64,000 nucleotides of DNA from Apostichopus japonicus (GCF_037975245.1 NC_092579.1:22204666-22268665), one strand, 5' to 3'; positions 51,907 to 63,496 are shown, counted from the stretch's first letter. The notes: a model not told the origin generated them from the sequence alone. Numbers and translations are program-made.

Positions 51907-52464
51907 CATGGGCGCAGATCAGTCTTGGATAATGGTGGGGACACGTGTCTGTTCTATGACACTATCTAAGCGGAACGCGACCATGGGTTCGCGCGTAGCG
52001 TACGAATTTTTTGGGCAAATATACCTCCCAGATCGCCGGAAATAACACTTCCCAGACCTAATGATGCTCCTAAACCTCCTTAAGTTTTAGATCTCATGGC
52101 TTAGAAATTTAGTTTGGAGAAATACATGGGCGTCTGCAGAAAGAAAATCAGGGGACAAATAATCCAAGTAGACTTTTGTATATACGATGGGTCTGGTGTC
52201 CTCTCCCAGAAAACAAATATAGACTGCCGCAAATGCGATTTCCGTCCTATATTTAACAACTGTGGATAAAATACAATAAAATGAGAACTGCTGCATGTCA
52301 ATTGCACAATGCTGGATCAAACTGCGCCAAAGTTCAATACAGGGGAACTTGAAATGCAGCTATTGGTCAAGACAAATTGGTGGGGACACGGTATATCATG
52401 TCCCCACTACTGAAAAAGTTGGTGGGGACGCGTCCCGCTGTCCTCACCAGGATCTGCGCCCATG
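51907..52464. mobile_element. nested hAT-like MITE inside the 51.1-53.0 kb element
   Basis: Ends CATGGGCGCAGATC (51907-51920) and GATCTGCGCCCATG (52451-52464) are perfect 14-bp inverted repeats. Flanking octamers are GTTTTGAG (51899-51906) and GTTTGGAG (52465-52472), matching at 7 of 8 positions. This fits a hAT-type 8-bp target duplication with one later substitution. At 558 bp with no coding capacity it is a MITE. It carries copy C of the ~100-bp unit and a cluster of GGTGGGGAC motifs near its right end. Confidence 0.7.
51961..52060 (+). repeat. ~100-bp internal unit, copy C (inside the nested MITE)
   Basis: Third copy, beginning ACTATCTAAGCGGAACGCG, then TTCGCGCGTAGCGTACGA, TTTTTTGGGCAAATAT and CAGATCGCCGGAAAT. 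It lies inside the nested MITE, whereas A and B lie outside it, so the two elements share ancestry or have exchanged sequence. Confidence 0.68.
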
Positions 52465-53212
52465 GTTTGGAGGCTGTTTATCGTGGAACGCCATTTTCAT
52501 GCTCACTGATATGATGTGATATCTGCTGTTTGCTTTACAAATTCGAATAATTTTGTCACTGTTCCTCTTTCTCTTCCCGTTTTCTTGCCGTATTTTCTAC
52601 TCCATCCTTTTCTCCTTTTCTCTCTTTCTTCTTTTTCTTTTCCTTCCTTCACCTCGTTGAAGTTGGCAAGTGTATACAGTTCCAAAGCTATTCAACAGCA
52701 AAACGTTATTTTGTGTATGTCTGTTGTGGAGTGAAGTTAGCGCTATGAGCTACTGTACAAGTTCCAATGCGCAAGGTGGGGGAAAGGGGCTAGAAATAAT
52801 GTGTGGGTCAATTCTAACTCGGTTTTCTATCGGTAATTGTTGATGTAGCCTACCAGGTAAAAGGTTGAAATGACTAACAATTTCAAATTTAATAATATGA
52901 TTAATTATGCCATTTGGAGCACATAACATAGGCCATAACATAACATTACTGGCAAAATCTAGGGGGGGTTGATTGTGTGGGCCAACCCCCCTCTTCAAAA
53001 AGTGGGGGGTTAAAACCCCCCAACCCCCCCTGTTTCTCCGCCACTGATAGAAACGATAAGTATCAAGACGTGGAGTGAGTAGCTGACGTCATCTAGGAAT
53101 TTATGTTAAAGGGGTATTCCTGTCAAGTAAAACAAATAACGAAGGTCAAATATCTTGGAAACCAAGGGAGGTTATTCAAACATCTCTCAGGTAGAAAGAG
53201 AGAACGAAGCTA

Positions 53213-53236
53213 GATAATATGGGCAGATTTATATAC

Positions 53237-53305
<69 letters not shown>

Positions 53306-53311
53306 GGGCAG

Positions 53312-53348
<37 letters not shown>

Positions 53349-53359
53349 CATACATATAC

Positions 53360-53407
<48 letters not shown>

Positions 53408-53430
53408 ATATATATAAATATATATATGAT
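53213..53430 (+). repeat. (TA)n with an 85-bp duplication
   Basis: TAATATGGGCAGATTTATATA occurs at about 53215 and 53300, each followed by TA/CATA runs. The unit has duplicated together with its microsatellite. Confidence 0.85.
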
Positions 53431-53746
53431 TTAGGTTCCCATTTAGATCAAAACAGTTAGATATTTCCGAGTCGTTGAGTGAGAAAACGGACAAACGGAC
53501 AGATAAACTAATCAAACAGTCAACACAAGGATAAATTTTTCGTATTCAATGTGTTTTATATCAGTGGTGATTTATATGATACGTACTGACTATCCATTTA
53601 CGAGGTCAACCTCCAGCGAAGTTTGAATTTTACAAAAGTGACACTCGGTTTTAAACTTGCCAGCTCTGTGATTTTCCGGAAAAGTGTCAAAAGTATTTCA
53701 TTACATGAGTTAAAAAGTCAAAGGTTTAAATTAATAATAAAAATAG

Positions 53747-53895
<149 letters not shown>

Positions 53896-56800
53896 ATTCA
53901 CTTTTCGCGTCCATTAGCAATTCCCCGCCCCCAAAAAAAAAAATCACCTTGCTCCCTTTTAATTTGCACCTGTGGATAAATGCTTTGCACATAAATGTGT
54001 TGCTTATCCCCTTCGGTCCTGTCTCCCACCTCTAGCCGAGAAAAATGATAAAGTAGTGACCGAAATAACGGAAAACTCTAGTGTTAACAATGTTACTATA
54101 GCCTCCCCGGTTTCCAACATATATTCAAGCTGTAAAACACATTTAATTTCCGGAAGGCTCATTAGTTTAAAGGCTAAATCGAAGACATTAGCTCCATAGT
54201 CCATGTTAAACTGTGATCGTAAATCAATTGTTTTATACAAATTGTAATTTGGTTAGATTAAGTTTTCTTGCTCAAAAAATCGACCTTCATCGTGTAAAGG
54301 AATAACCAGTAAACTGTGACTCATTATTGTCGGTAGGGCTACTTCCACGATTGGGCATTAAAAAAAGGAGAAATTTTGTTCATTTTATGTGTATATACTG
54401 TTTTTGCTTTTAACTTTATCGAGCAAACGCAGGATACCCTTTTTTTTAAATGTACTTTCTCTCGTCGAGAAATATACATTAATATAACTTACGTTACTAA
54501 CCATACACCAGGAAAAGCGATTTCCGAAAAAACAAAATCTATTTATCGTAAACTTTTTCAATAATTGAAATTACGATTGACCGTGATTTGTTAAGGTCAC
54601 GTCGTGTATGTGTTGAGGTGGGACGTTGTAACAAACATGGCCCGAAGGACCAGAATGAAGTAAACAGCAAAAACATACTATTAAGTTAATATAAACCACC
54701 TGTCAGGAATAATGATCATCTTGATAGAACCAGGTCGAACAAACTGATCTTTAAAGCAGCATCTTTAAAAAACATTTTTTTAACACTTTTTGTAGGCGAT
54801 TTTTTTACCAAAGCTATCCGATTTATTAATCATAATAAGATTGCAAATTTATCGCAGTAATATTCTCACGTAGCTTTGTTTTTCCTCCACATTATCCCAT
54901 ATTTCTTTTCCTATATATAGACACTTTCAATATTAAGACTATAATCACATGTAAAAAGGCAATGGAACTTTTCATTTATTTTTTTTTATGTATTTGTCGG
55001 TACTTATAATGAAATTTGGCAATATATCAAATAACCCACAATTCTATTGGCAGTTGTATTTTACAGCACATTGCATACATTTTTGTTACAAAAATCAAGT
55101 CAAAATGCTGCTTTAAAGGAGGGAAAACGTTCCAACTTGTCTCATGCATCGTTAAAAATGTAGTTACTAAAATACGCCACAATTTCAAGAAGAAGAAGAC
55201 GGGTTGTAAAATGAAATGAAAATTGAAAAATACCAGTAAAACGAGTGTCCAATTATATTTGACCTATTTGGTTAAGTTAAGTAGGCCGATGTATATGGCT
55301 TGTTAGATCTCGCATATATCCATGTAAAACCGCATGTATTTGGCTAGCCTACATATACCGCCCGTATATTTTTTATACAGGCCTAGTATAATTATACAAA
55401 TATAAAAAAAAGGTGAATGAATCGAAGGGCATGGACTATTGAACCATTTAGTTTGGGAGATATAAGTTATGGAGAATATTTTTAATGCATGCATCCATGT
55501 ATCCATCCATCCACCCATCCATCCATCCATCCATCCATCCATCCATCTATCCATCCATCCGTCCATCCATCCATCCATTCATCCATCCATCCAACCATGT
55601 TGAAAGGTCTGTTTTCTCTTTACGTAACGTATAAGGTTGACACTCCCGCAATCCAACTATTTCCCCCTACCGGATACCCCAGGCAACCTCCACCAGCCCC
55701 CCCCCCCTCCTCCACGTATCATTGAAGTAATTGTCAACGGAGGCCACTGGCTCGAATCCAGTTGATATGCTAACAATATCAACATTTGTTAAAATTTTTC
55801 CCATCATTATGGGATAGTAGATATACACGCTTTTGTGCCCTAAATCACCTTTTGACCTTTTGTGTGCACGTTCCGTTCATGATTTCACTGTCGAAAATGC
55901 AATCTTGTCTCCCTCGCCACTACACACTGCCTCTAGTTTGGACAGTTTGGATACGGACGAAACTTCAGACATCAACAAAACAAAAACATATCTTGACCTT
56001 GCGATGACCTTAACGTTACAGGCCATGGTACTGCAAGCTTTCTTTGCTCCTGCAGTTAGAGAGCGTATTATTTATTCAGTTACCCTGGATAAAATGATCA
56101 AAGACGTTACATTGACCAATCGACGCGTCAAGCCTTCAATTTCTTGGAAAAGGCGACTTCTCTATCCTTGAACCATTTAACTGACCAGGTCAAATTCCTA
56201 CCGACTGGAGAAAATTAGAAGCCTCGGGTTATGTTTGTGTTGAAATTGTTGATGATTGGGTTTCGAGTAAAACGGAGACATATTTGCAGAGACGGAAGCT
56301 GTAAAACGACGTATATTTTTTTTTGGAGATCAAGCAGTATAAGAAGATTTATGGGGAAACAGTAAAAACAATCGATAAATAGGTGGGTGATGAATGCTTC
56401 ATTCGCTGAAAGCATTAACGTGATTATTTCGACATCTAGTGCTATTGTCAGTTTTGGTTCTGCTTTGTTTCTATGCATAGGGGGAGGAGGAAGCCTCTAA
56501 CAGTGTCCTATAGAAAGTTTAATAAAAATCACATTTCAACAAAATTCAGTTTACCCATACAAATCATAAACGATACACACCCATATCATTTCCTATTGTC
56601 GCATGAACATCCTATATGTTCAAAGAGTCTCAGTGTATTGCTTGAAATAAACGTCATGCAACGTAATAATATGGAACCTTGACTCAGGGTTTTTATGTGT
56701 AGGGGGGGGGGGAGGGGTTTGGAAATCACATCTATGTGAAGCGGTCCTGAAATTGTTACTTAAGGCGACACAACGAAAATTTTTATAGGCCATGGCCCCG

Positions 56801-57000
56801 CCCTTCCTTCACCAGCTTCAGGGCAGTAGAAGCGTTATGTCGGTTGTGCGTACCCCTCCCTCCTCGCCCCGGCCTGGTTTGAAGCTCCTTGAATGAATTG
56901 GCTATCTCGTGACAGAGACCTTTACAGAGCAGTGCATTATGGGAAATAAGATGGTTTCATCATGTCGGGTCTACTTTATGTAGTTAAGGGACGAAGTGTG
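53896..57000. other. non-coding; CCAT repeat, otherwise nothing
   Basis: The plus-strand frame at 55833-56171 (112 codons) is not low-complexity, but its length is within chance for this window and no splice sites or start context support it. Confidence 0.45.
55489..55597 (+). repeat. (CCAT)n tetranucleotide repeat, about 110 bp
   Basis: CCAT/ATCC repeats with a few CCAC, CTAT, CCGT and TCAT variants. Reading frames through it give His-Pro-Ser-Ile or Trp-Met-Asp-Gly repeats and are not genes. Confidence 0.95.
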
Positions 57001-57080
57001 TGTGTGTGGGGGGGGGGGGGGGGCAGCGGTGCAGATTGGGCATGTGTGGGGGGGGGGAGGGTCAGCGGTGCAGATTGAGC
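57000..57080 (+). repeat. 39-bp duplication with long G-runs
   Basis: CAGCGGTGCAGATTG at 57024 and 57063, each preceded by GTGTG and a G-run (16 G at 57008-57023, 10 G at 57048-57057). The G-runs could form quadruplexes. Confidence 0.7.
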
Positions 57081-57609
57081 ATGTAACTCCGTTAAATCCT
57101 ACATATTATGTTGGAAGATTCACGTCTCCCTTTATTACAGTTGGCCTTAAGAACCACACTCATTTCAGAAATATTAATAGTGGATTTGTATCGGTGATGC
57201 ATGTACAGTCTGATATACATGCACGACACAATAGATTATGTATCTGTGTGACAAGCCCAGTCTCATGATGGTGCCACAAAGACACCGTACGGGGTTGAAA
57301 GTTGAACTAAGTATCTCCAGGGCAAACCCTGTGTTATATACTCTTTGAAATCAATTTGAAATGCCGTCTGGAATGTAACTATGGTGAGAAGTGACCGACA
57401 GATGAAAATCTAACTTGTAACTAACCTGTATCAAGTCTACACAATGACAAACCTTTGTGTGAAGGAAGTCAAATACACAGACTCTATTCTTGTAATCTCT
57501 TGCTTTTCCCAACGTTTTCATGGAAATTACTTGACCATTGCGGGTCAAGTGGTGGGTATACGGACATACACAGATTAGCATATATACGGGGTATGTTATA
57601 TAGCACATG

Positions 57610-58225
57610 TTTGACCTGACAAAGTTCCCTGCTAAAGCTGGCTACGGATCATAAGTCCATGATAGCTGGATAGAAGCTGTATAGGCAGATGTTCCTCGCT
57701 AAAGTTGATCAGAAGCTATTCTCCGCTTTATCTGGTCAGTAATAAGTCAATGATACCCGGAGAAGAACAATTTCAATGATATAATCATTTCTACCAGGTG
57801 GCTTAGAAGAAATCCCCAGCTTTGATAGAGAGATAATTCAAAACTGTTGGTTATAGTAAGTTGGTTATAGTAACTCATTCAATAGCTGGATAGGATAAAC
57901 CACTCCCAACGACTTGGCTACAGGAATGACTGCTCTGTTAGCTGGCAAAGGACCAACTCCTCCCCATACGAAGTGGCTATAAGAAAGAATTTCTTGCTCA
58001 CTGCATGGCGAGTGATAATTCCCTGTGACCTGGTTATATAGGAACAATTACAAGTTGGTTTCTGCAGTGGCTAGGTGTAATTCCCTAACAGCTGACTATA
58101 TAGGAACAATTTCCCCCACTATAGGCTTACCTGCATGGCCAGACATTATTTGACCGCTATTTGGCTGTCCAGGGACAGGGTTCCACGTTAGTTGGTTGGG
58201 AACAATTCCCTGTGAGCTCATAATA
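57610..58225 (+). repeat. highly degenerate tandem repeat, core GGCTATATAGGAACAATTCCC
   Basis: Fragments such as GGTTATATAGGAACAATT, GACTATATAGGAACAATTTCC, TTGGGAACAATTCCCTGTGAGC and GCTGGATAGGAT recur at irregular 30-50 bp spacing. Copies are strongly diverged, indicating an old minisatellite. No coding frame is supported. Confidence 0.5.
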
Positions 58226-61200
58226 TCATTGGGCATATCACTATTCGTGTCATTTGCGTGAACTCAGAATTGGGGTCACTGCTAGAATGGTTCGCAATAA
58301 GAAACTCCTTATATAAATTATCTTTGCACTTTTAGTCACGTGACAGTCTGACCCGAGGGTACTGTTTGTGTGGCATAAAAATGAACCTAAATATAATATA
58401 CCCTTTAGGGGTGTGGTTTTACTCCCTATTGTGTTCTGTGAAATCGCGGGTCCGACGGTGGTACCTTTTGCAGGCGTCCAACGGGTTACCAACAAGAACA
58501 GAAATTATCCATTGAGAGTTATGTATTAAATGATGGGGTTAAGGGAACTTGTGTAATTCTTATAAAGTAGGATTTTCATAGAGAAAAAGTATCACACGGC
58601 AAAAAAATATATGTACTTTTACATAAACATTTTCATGTTTTCATTCCTTTAATTCGAAATCACACCAGGTAGCAAAACAAGATATTTAAAAGTCCCGGAA
58701 CTAGGCCATCGTAATAAACAGTTGAGTTTTGCACAAAACAGTATGCACACGGGCTCATGGTTATTAACGGCGCATATACCGGGAATAGATTTTACCAGAG
58801 ATACGAAATTGCGAACATAACACATTATAAACGCCTCATCCTAGTCACGGGGAAGAGAAGAAAAAACTAGGTTTAACAAAATGAAAGCGGAAAATATTGT
58901 AAGCATCCTGTTGACATTTTGCATTCAATTCCTGAACACAGCTAATGATAGTTGAAATTGTCCGCACAGTTTGTATATACAATAAAGGGAAGTTGAATCG
59001 AACAACCCTGTGATGTCATAGTTGCAAAACTGAGAGCAAATATTTTCTGTTTTCCATAATATTTTCCCCTAACTTTATTGTTTAGCTTAGATTCAGAACA
59101 GGATTACAACTTAAAGTTACTTTCTTACGGGATTTGCCGAGGCTATCAATATCCGAAGTTGACTACAATATATTCATACGTTAATATGCGCCCCAAGTTT
59201 GAAAATGGAAACTGGATGTAAACAGTTTGGAAGAAAAACATCAACATATATATTTGCTTCAAGTTCACGTTTAGTACAAAACATTTCATCATCAAATGTT
59301 GTTATCTCGAAAAACGATACAGATATGGGAATTGAATGCGAATTTCAGCAGGATGCCCCTCCTCCCCTCCCCTCTCCTCCCCCTTCCTGATTTCAAGTCT
59401 ATGTCGGCGCCCATTTTATATGGGTTCTGTAAAGAAACTTATCCAAATATTGTTGAATTCATCATCAGCATGGCGGCGTCGACTTCATCATCGTATGTTG
59501 CTAAATCATCATCGTAACTTTTAACATCATCATCGTAATTTTTAACATCAATCACCGTCATATAATGTTCACTATTTTGGCGTTCCATATAAAGCTAATA
59601 ACCTACCTGTGTGTATACGTGTACATCGATTTCTTCGGTTTTGGAGCAAGGCTGACCCCCGTATAACCCGCCATATGCCGCTATTCATCTTTGTTCCGTG
59701 ACTTCTGTCTCTCACTTCTCAAGTTTCTTTATTGTTACCTGTGCGATTCTTTGTTCATCGAAATCGAGAGATTTACCTGAGAGTATAGAGGACTGAGATG
59801 GGCAAAGGACATGCCGTCTGTAAAGTCACTGATATAAATTGGTTGCAAAGTGGGGAAAAAATAAGAATTTCCTAACTGTTGTATCGGCGGAGTTTGTACC
59901 TTTACTAGGATTGGATTTCTTGTATTATTGGTATACAGTCTATAATATTAGTAAGTTATATAGTATATGAACTAATTATATTCATGTTACATATACGAAG
60001 TAGCAAAACAGGGCTTTTCCTTTAGGGTGGGTTCAAGGGGAAGGAGTGGGGGGGGGGGGTATCAAAAAAGTTTATTTGTAATTGAAGTATATCTCGTTGC
60101 GAGGTTTACATGGGGTTATATGAACACACTGATGAATTAGGGAATTAGCAAATCATGAATGAACCAAAATGAACCAAAGGTGCTCCGTCTTGTACGGCTA
60201 TATGCCACAATCGAATGATTAATTACTGCACTCGTTAGTTGGTTTATCTTTAATTCAGGAAATAAATTGTCGTACCAACAGTTTTATGAATTACAACAAA
60301 TTACAACTTATAATATTGGACAATATCTTAGAGATGTATATGGTCCATCATATTCAAACAACTTGTACACAAGCGTAAAAATGTAACATATTGGATAAGG
60401 ATGTCATGGAGGCTATAGTGGGCCCTCCTATTGCTCCGGTGCAACCCGATTGCCCGACCAATCAGTCGGCCCATTGACATTATTACAAATGTGCATCCGG
60501 CTTAGGCCTACTTGAAACAACGCAATGGCTCAACCATGTCACCATATAGCTACCTACATGCGTGACTGTAACTTGAAGTATAGCTTAACCATCCTCAGAC
60601 AACTGCCTCGAGTGCACAAAAAATTCTAAAAATAAGTTCTTCGCAAATGCGAAACTTTTTCTAAAGATGACGCTACCAATATGGTTAATTTTAAGTTTAG
60701 AAACGCTTAGACTTGGTTTTAGCTTCTTTTTTTTTCTTCTTTTTTTTGGCTCTCATATTTTGCGGGACAATATAATCTTTTATCATCCTAGTCAAATCAT
60801 GGTTATAGGCCAAGTAGCCCGGCGGCGGTGGTGGTGGTTATGATTCTTGCATAACCACAATTCTGGTTCAGTAATAATTTATGGAGTATATACGTCTATA
60901 GGCCTAACTTGAGAATGATCACAATAGGAGATTTGTTACTCCATCAGAGCAATCTTTTATAACAGTTCTTAACGATCTGTGTCTGAGATCAAAGACATAC
61001 TTCTTCGCATTGATACCAGCTAGTTAGCATTGTAAACACTTCCCCCACATTGTGTCGGGCTATTTAACCCATTGTTAATCAAATTTACTCACACAGTAGG
61101 GAGGAAGTGATTCTCAGCTAGTAACCCTCCTGGTCGAGAAGTCTGCGCAAATTTAGCTCTTGAAAAAAAAAAGTTTGGAGAGCCACACAATACCGCAAAC

Positions 61201-61440
61201 TCCCTTTTCTTCAGGCTTGAATAATACCTGGCGCGATTGTGGTCGACCACAACCATCGTTCAGTTTAAAAGTTAGGTCTAAAAAACTCAGACAGGCTTAA
61301 CCCACAAACGCGGAGGAAAATGGACCAAAATGTCACCAAAGCGGTTTGGTCAATAATTCTCATGACTGTGTAAGACATTAAAAGATCGTGAGCGAGGCTG
61401 CAACGTGAGATACTGAACAGTTCTGTTGTTAACGGTACTG
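58226..61440. other. non-coding; no gene recognised
   Basis: Contains a C/T-rich tract at 59355-59390, a CATCAT run at 59507-59550, a G-run at 60048-60058 and the solo 14-mer at 59575. Nothing else is supported. Confidence 0.5.
59575..59588 (+). repeat. solo copy of the TTTTGGCGTTCCAT arm
   Basis: Identical over 14 bases to the right arm of the 63.5-kb foldback, about 4 kb away. No inverted partner was found near it. Confidence 0.4.
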
Positions 61441-61452
61441 CATATACGAATA

Positions 61453-61454
61453 GC

Positions 61455-61495
<41 letters not shown>

Positions 61496-61531
61496 ATATA
61501 TATATAATATAATATTATATAATATATATAT
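61453..61531 (+). repeat. (TA)n microsatellite with TAATAT variants
   Basis: TA run with one TTTA and several TAATATAA interruptions. Confidence 0.95.
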
Positions 61532-61662
61532 GTACTAGCGGGACAGCTAAGGTTAAGTCAGTCTGGGGTATCACTACACCGACAAGACGTTTAAAACTCT
61601 CAATAACTTGAAGGTCGTACATAATATATTCACCTCCACATACAGTTACTGGTCCTGTTAAT

Positions 61663-61799
61663 CCACAGTATAGGCTATATACTGTGGACTATATACAGTC
61701 CACAGTATAGGCTATATACTGTGGACTATATACAGTCCACAGTATAGGCTACATACTGTGGACTATATATAGTCCATAGTATAGGCTATATTCTGTGGC
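61663..61799 (+). repeat. 37-bp palindromic satellite, about 3.7 copies
   Basis: Units start at 61663, 61700, 61737 and 61774, an exact 37-bp period. Each unit contains two perfect inverted repeats: CCACAGTATA-ggcta-TATACTGTGG and, across the unit border, CTGTGGACT-atatac-AGTCCACAG. The first units are identical; later ones carry a few substitutions, so the array is young. It can fold as a chain of hairpins on either strand. Confidence 0.85.
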
Positions 61800-61824
61800 C
61801 TACGTATATTCCACATGCATGCGT

Positions 61825-61905
61825 CAGTGACGTGCACACGGTTTCAAAAGTAGGGGGTCAAGTTCTAAATTCAACCCCACCCCCTCCCGGACTGGTTGTT
61901 AGAGT
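61825..61905 (+). mobile_element. possible hAT-like left end (CAGTGACGTGCACACG)
   Basis: CAGTGACG begins at 61825 directly after the 37-bp satellite and is followed by a G-run and a C-rich stretch. The pattern matches the ends of the 51.1-kb element, but no partner terminus was found. Confidence 0.25.
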
Positions 61906-62879
61906 CATACAGGCAGATGCAAAAATGTAACGAAAAGAGAGGCGCGACAGTGGTTCTATGTAAGGGTCCTCTGGGGTCCTCCACAAGAAAAGACAAATGT
62001 GAAAGTTAAGACGTCCAATATTGAATACTTCTGAGGCGTGTTTGTACTATACCCCTGTATGGGGTACAGCTCTTTGCATCGAAACACTGAAAACCGCACA
62101 TCCTGGAAGACATCATTTACTTTAGTGTATAGTACAGCATTCACTAATTGTAACATATATACTGACACATATTTAGCAAACAAATTTGAACTGAAGATAA
62201 ATTTCCGTTTTGAGCTCAAGTCTCGAATTGAGGGTCACACACTGATAGCTCACATTTCAAGGAGATTATATAGGAAAAAACTATAGAATTGAACGGGGAA
62301 AAATATACAATGTATCCAAAATATCGTTATATGGTATCGTTATAATTATTGTAAAATAGTATTAACCAGTGTGCCTCTCTTTTTGGTGTACATGTTAAGA
62401 GCTAGAAGATCCTGGTTGGCATATATGCATCAAAGTAGTGGTTTTCGAAGCCGAAATAAGTTCATGAATTTTCTCAATGTTTCTCCTGCAGTAAGTGGAA
62501 CAGTGTCTGTGTGTCAAGAGATTAGTAAGTTACAAATATAGTCCTGAATTTCGCCCACGTAATCTTCCCCTATTCAAACTCAAGGAGCTTGAGTTATAAC
62601 AACTCCCTGTTCAAACTTGGGATTCAATGCACGCGGTCAATTATTCACAGTATTTATAACTAATTATATACCAGTTGGATAAATCCTAGTATATACAATC
62701 TTTTAAGATCGAAGTTTGATCCAATTACGCAACATTGTCAGCAGGAAATACTTGACATGGCTGTTTCACTGGAATGATTCAGTTTGTTATAGGCTATATT
62801 GGGGGTAAACGCTATACCACGATCGCAGAACAGGCTATATATAGTGTGTATATACATCCGCGTGAAAGGTAGGACATTG
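61906..62879. other. non-coding; nothing recognised
   Basis: Lies between the possible hAT-like end and the minus-strand SINE-like copy. Frames on both strands are short and overlap each other. Confidence 0.5.
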
Positions 62880-63136
62880 CCAAGTACAGTCTGTAAATGT
62901 ATCAGGTATATATTAGATCCTCCTGCAAGCAGGAACTCGCGAAGAAGCCGCATTGGCTTATCAAAGCCGCAAGCTGACCGAAGTCAGTCTCTAACATTCA
63001 TATTTAACGTCAATGATTATGAATTGTTAATTGTCAACAACTCTGTAACTGGACGACATACATTAATCTGGGAGTGACTCGAACCGGGGACCTTATGATT
63101 GAAAGGCACCGGCGTTAACCACTGAGCTAACACTCC
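62880..63136 (-). mobile_element. tRNA-derived SINE-like copy with structured body (minus strand)
   Basis: Read on the minus strand from 63136, GGAGTGT pairs with TCACTCC at 6 of 7 positions. A perfect A box TAGCTCAGTGG (63129-63119) and a B box GGTTCGAGTC (63085-63076) follow. D- and T-stems are degraded, so it is not a functional tRNA. The body contains three short perfect hairpins in a row: CTGAC-TTCG-GTCAG (62987-62974), GGCTT-TGAT-AAGCC (62968-62955) and TCCTGC-TT-GCAGGA (62934-62921). The 3' end is not defined. Confidence 0.6.
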
Positions 63137-63165
63137 ATAAATGGATCATACTTAAATGACTTTCT

Positions 63166-63217
63166 AGCCATGCTTTCAAGCCATGTTTTCAAGCCATCGT
63201 TTCAAGCCATGTTTTCC
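63166..63217 (+). repeat. 13-bp tandem repeat, four copies
   Basis: AGCCATGTTTTCA-type unit repeated exactly four times with one or two changes per copy. It lies just upstream of the tRNA-like head of the minus-strand SINE-like copy. Confidence 0.8.
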
Positions 63218-63496
63218 GTCATCAACATTATTTATGATGATTGTTTGTTAAATGGGATGGAATTAAAGCTAATATATCAGGAGGATTGAAGGTCGCCTAT
63301 ATGCACGGTCATGGTGGGTAAGCGTGCAATGATAGACTAGTCCAAGCATGGACTTTCAAGCCGATGGCCCAAGTCATCAGTTATCATACGGGCAGATGGT
63401 AGATCATTAGGACATTTAAGTTCTACATATGCTTTTCAGCGACCTTCGACCTATGTGGATGTCAGAAATCATCTTGTTGCTCTACCCTGCCGAGGT

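Larger units (their letters stand above)
51098..53046. mobile_element. hAT-like non-autonomous DNA transposon, complete, with perfect 8-bp TSD
   Basis: The left end CAGTGGCGGAGA (51098-51109) and right end TCTCCGCCACTG (53035-53046) are perfect 12-bp terminal inverted repeats. G-runs lie just inside both ends. The flanking octamers are both ATAGAAAC, at 51090-51097 and 53047-53054. An 8-bp duplication and CAGTGGCG-type ends are typical of the hAT superfamily. The 1949 bp hold no long open frame, so no transposase is present; it would depend on an enzyme supplied elsewhere. It contains a second hAT-like element (51907-52464) and three copies of a ~100-bp unit. The identical target duplication suggests a fairly recent insertion. 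Confidence 0.85.

Noticed and set aside
54190-54200. TTAGCTCCATAG as a third copy of the micro-element arm
   Set aside because: Only 9 bases of the arm match and there is no second arm.
55735-55765. tRNA-like B box GGCTCGAATCC in a small hairpin ACTGG-CTCGAAT-CCAGT
   Set aside because: No A box at the right distance on either strand and no other tRNA arms; a lone T-arm-like hairpin is not enough.
55833-56171. 112-codon plus-strand open frame with non-repetitive composition
   Set aside because: Length is within what six frames of AT-rich DNA give by chance in 64 kb. No start context, splice sites or recognisable motif; the GC content is not raised.
63071-63136. Functional tRNA gene on the minus strand
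   Set aside because: The acceptor nearly pairs and the A box is perfect, but D- and T-stems are broken and the anticodon loop is not canonical.
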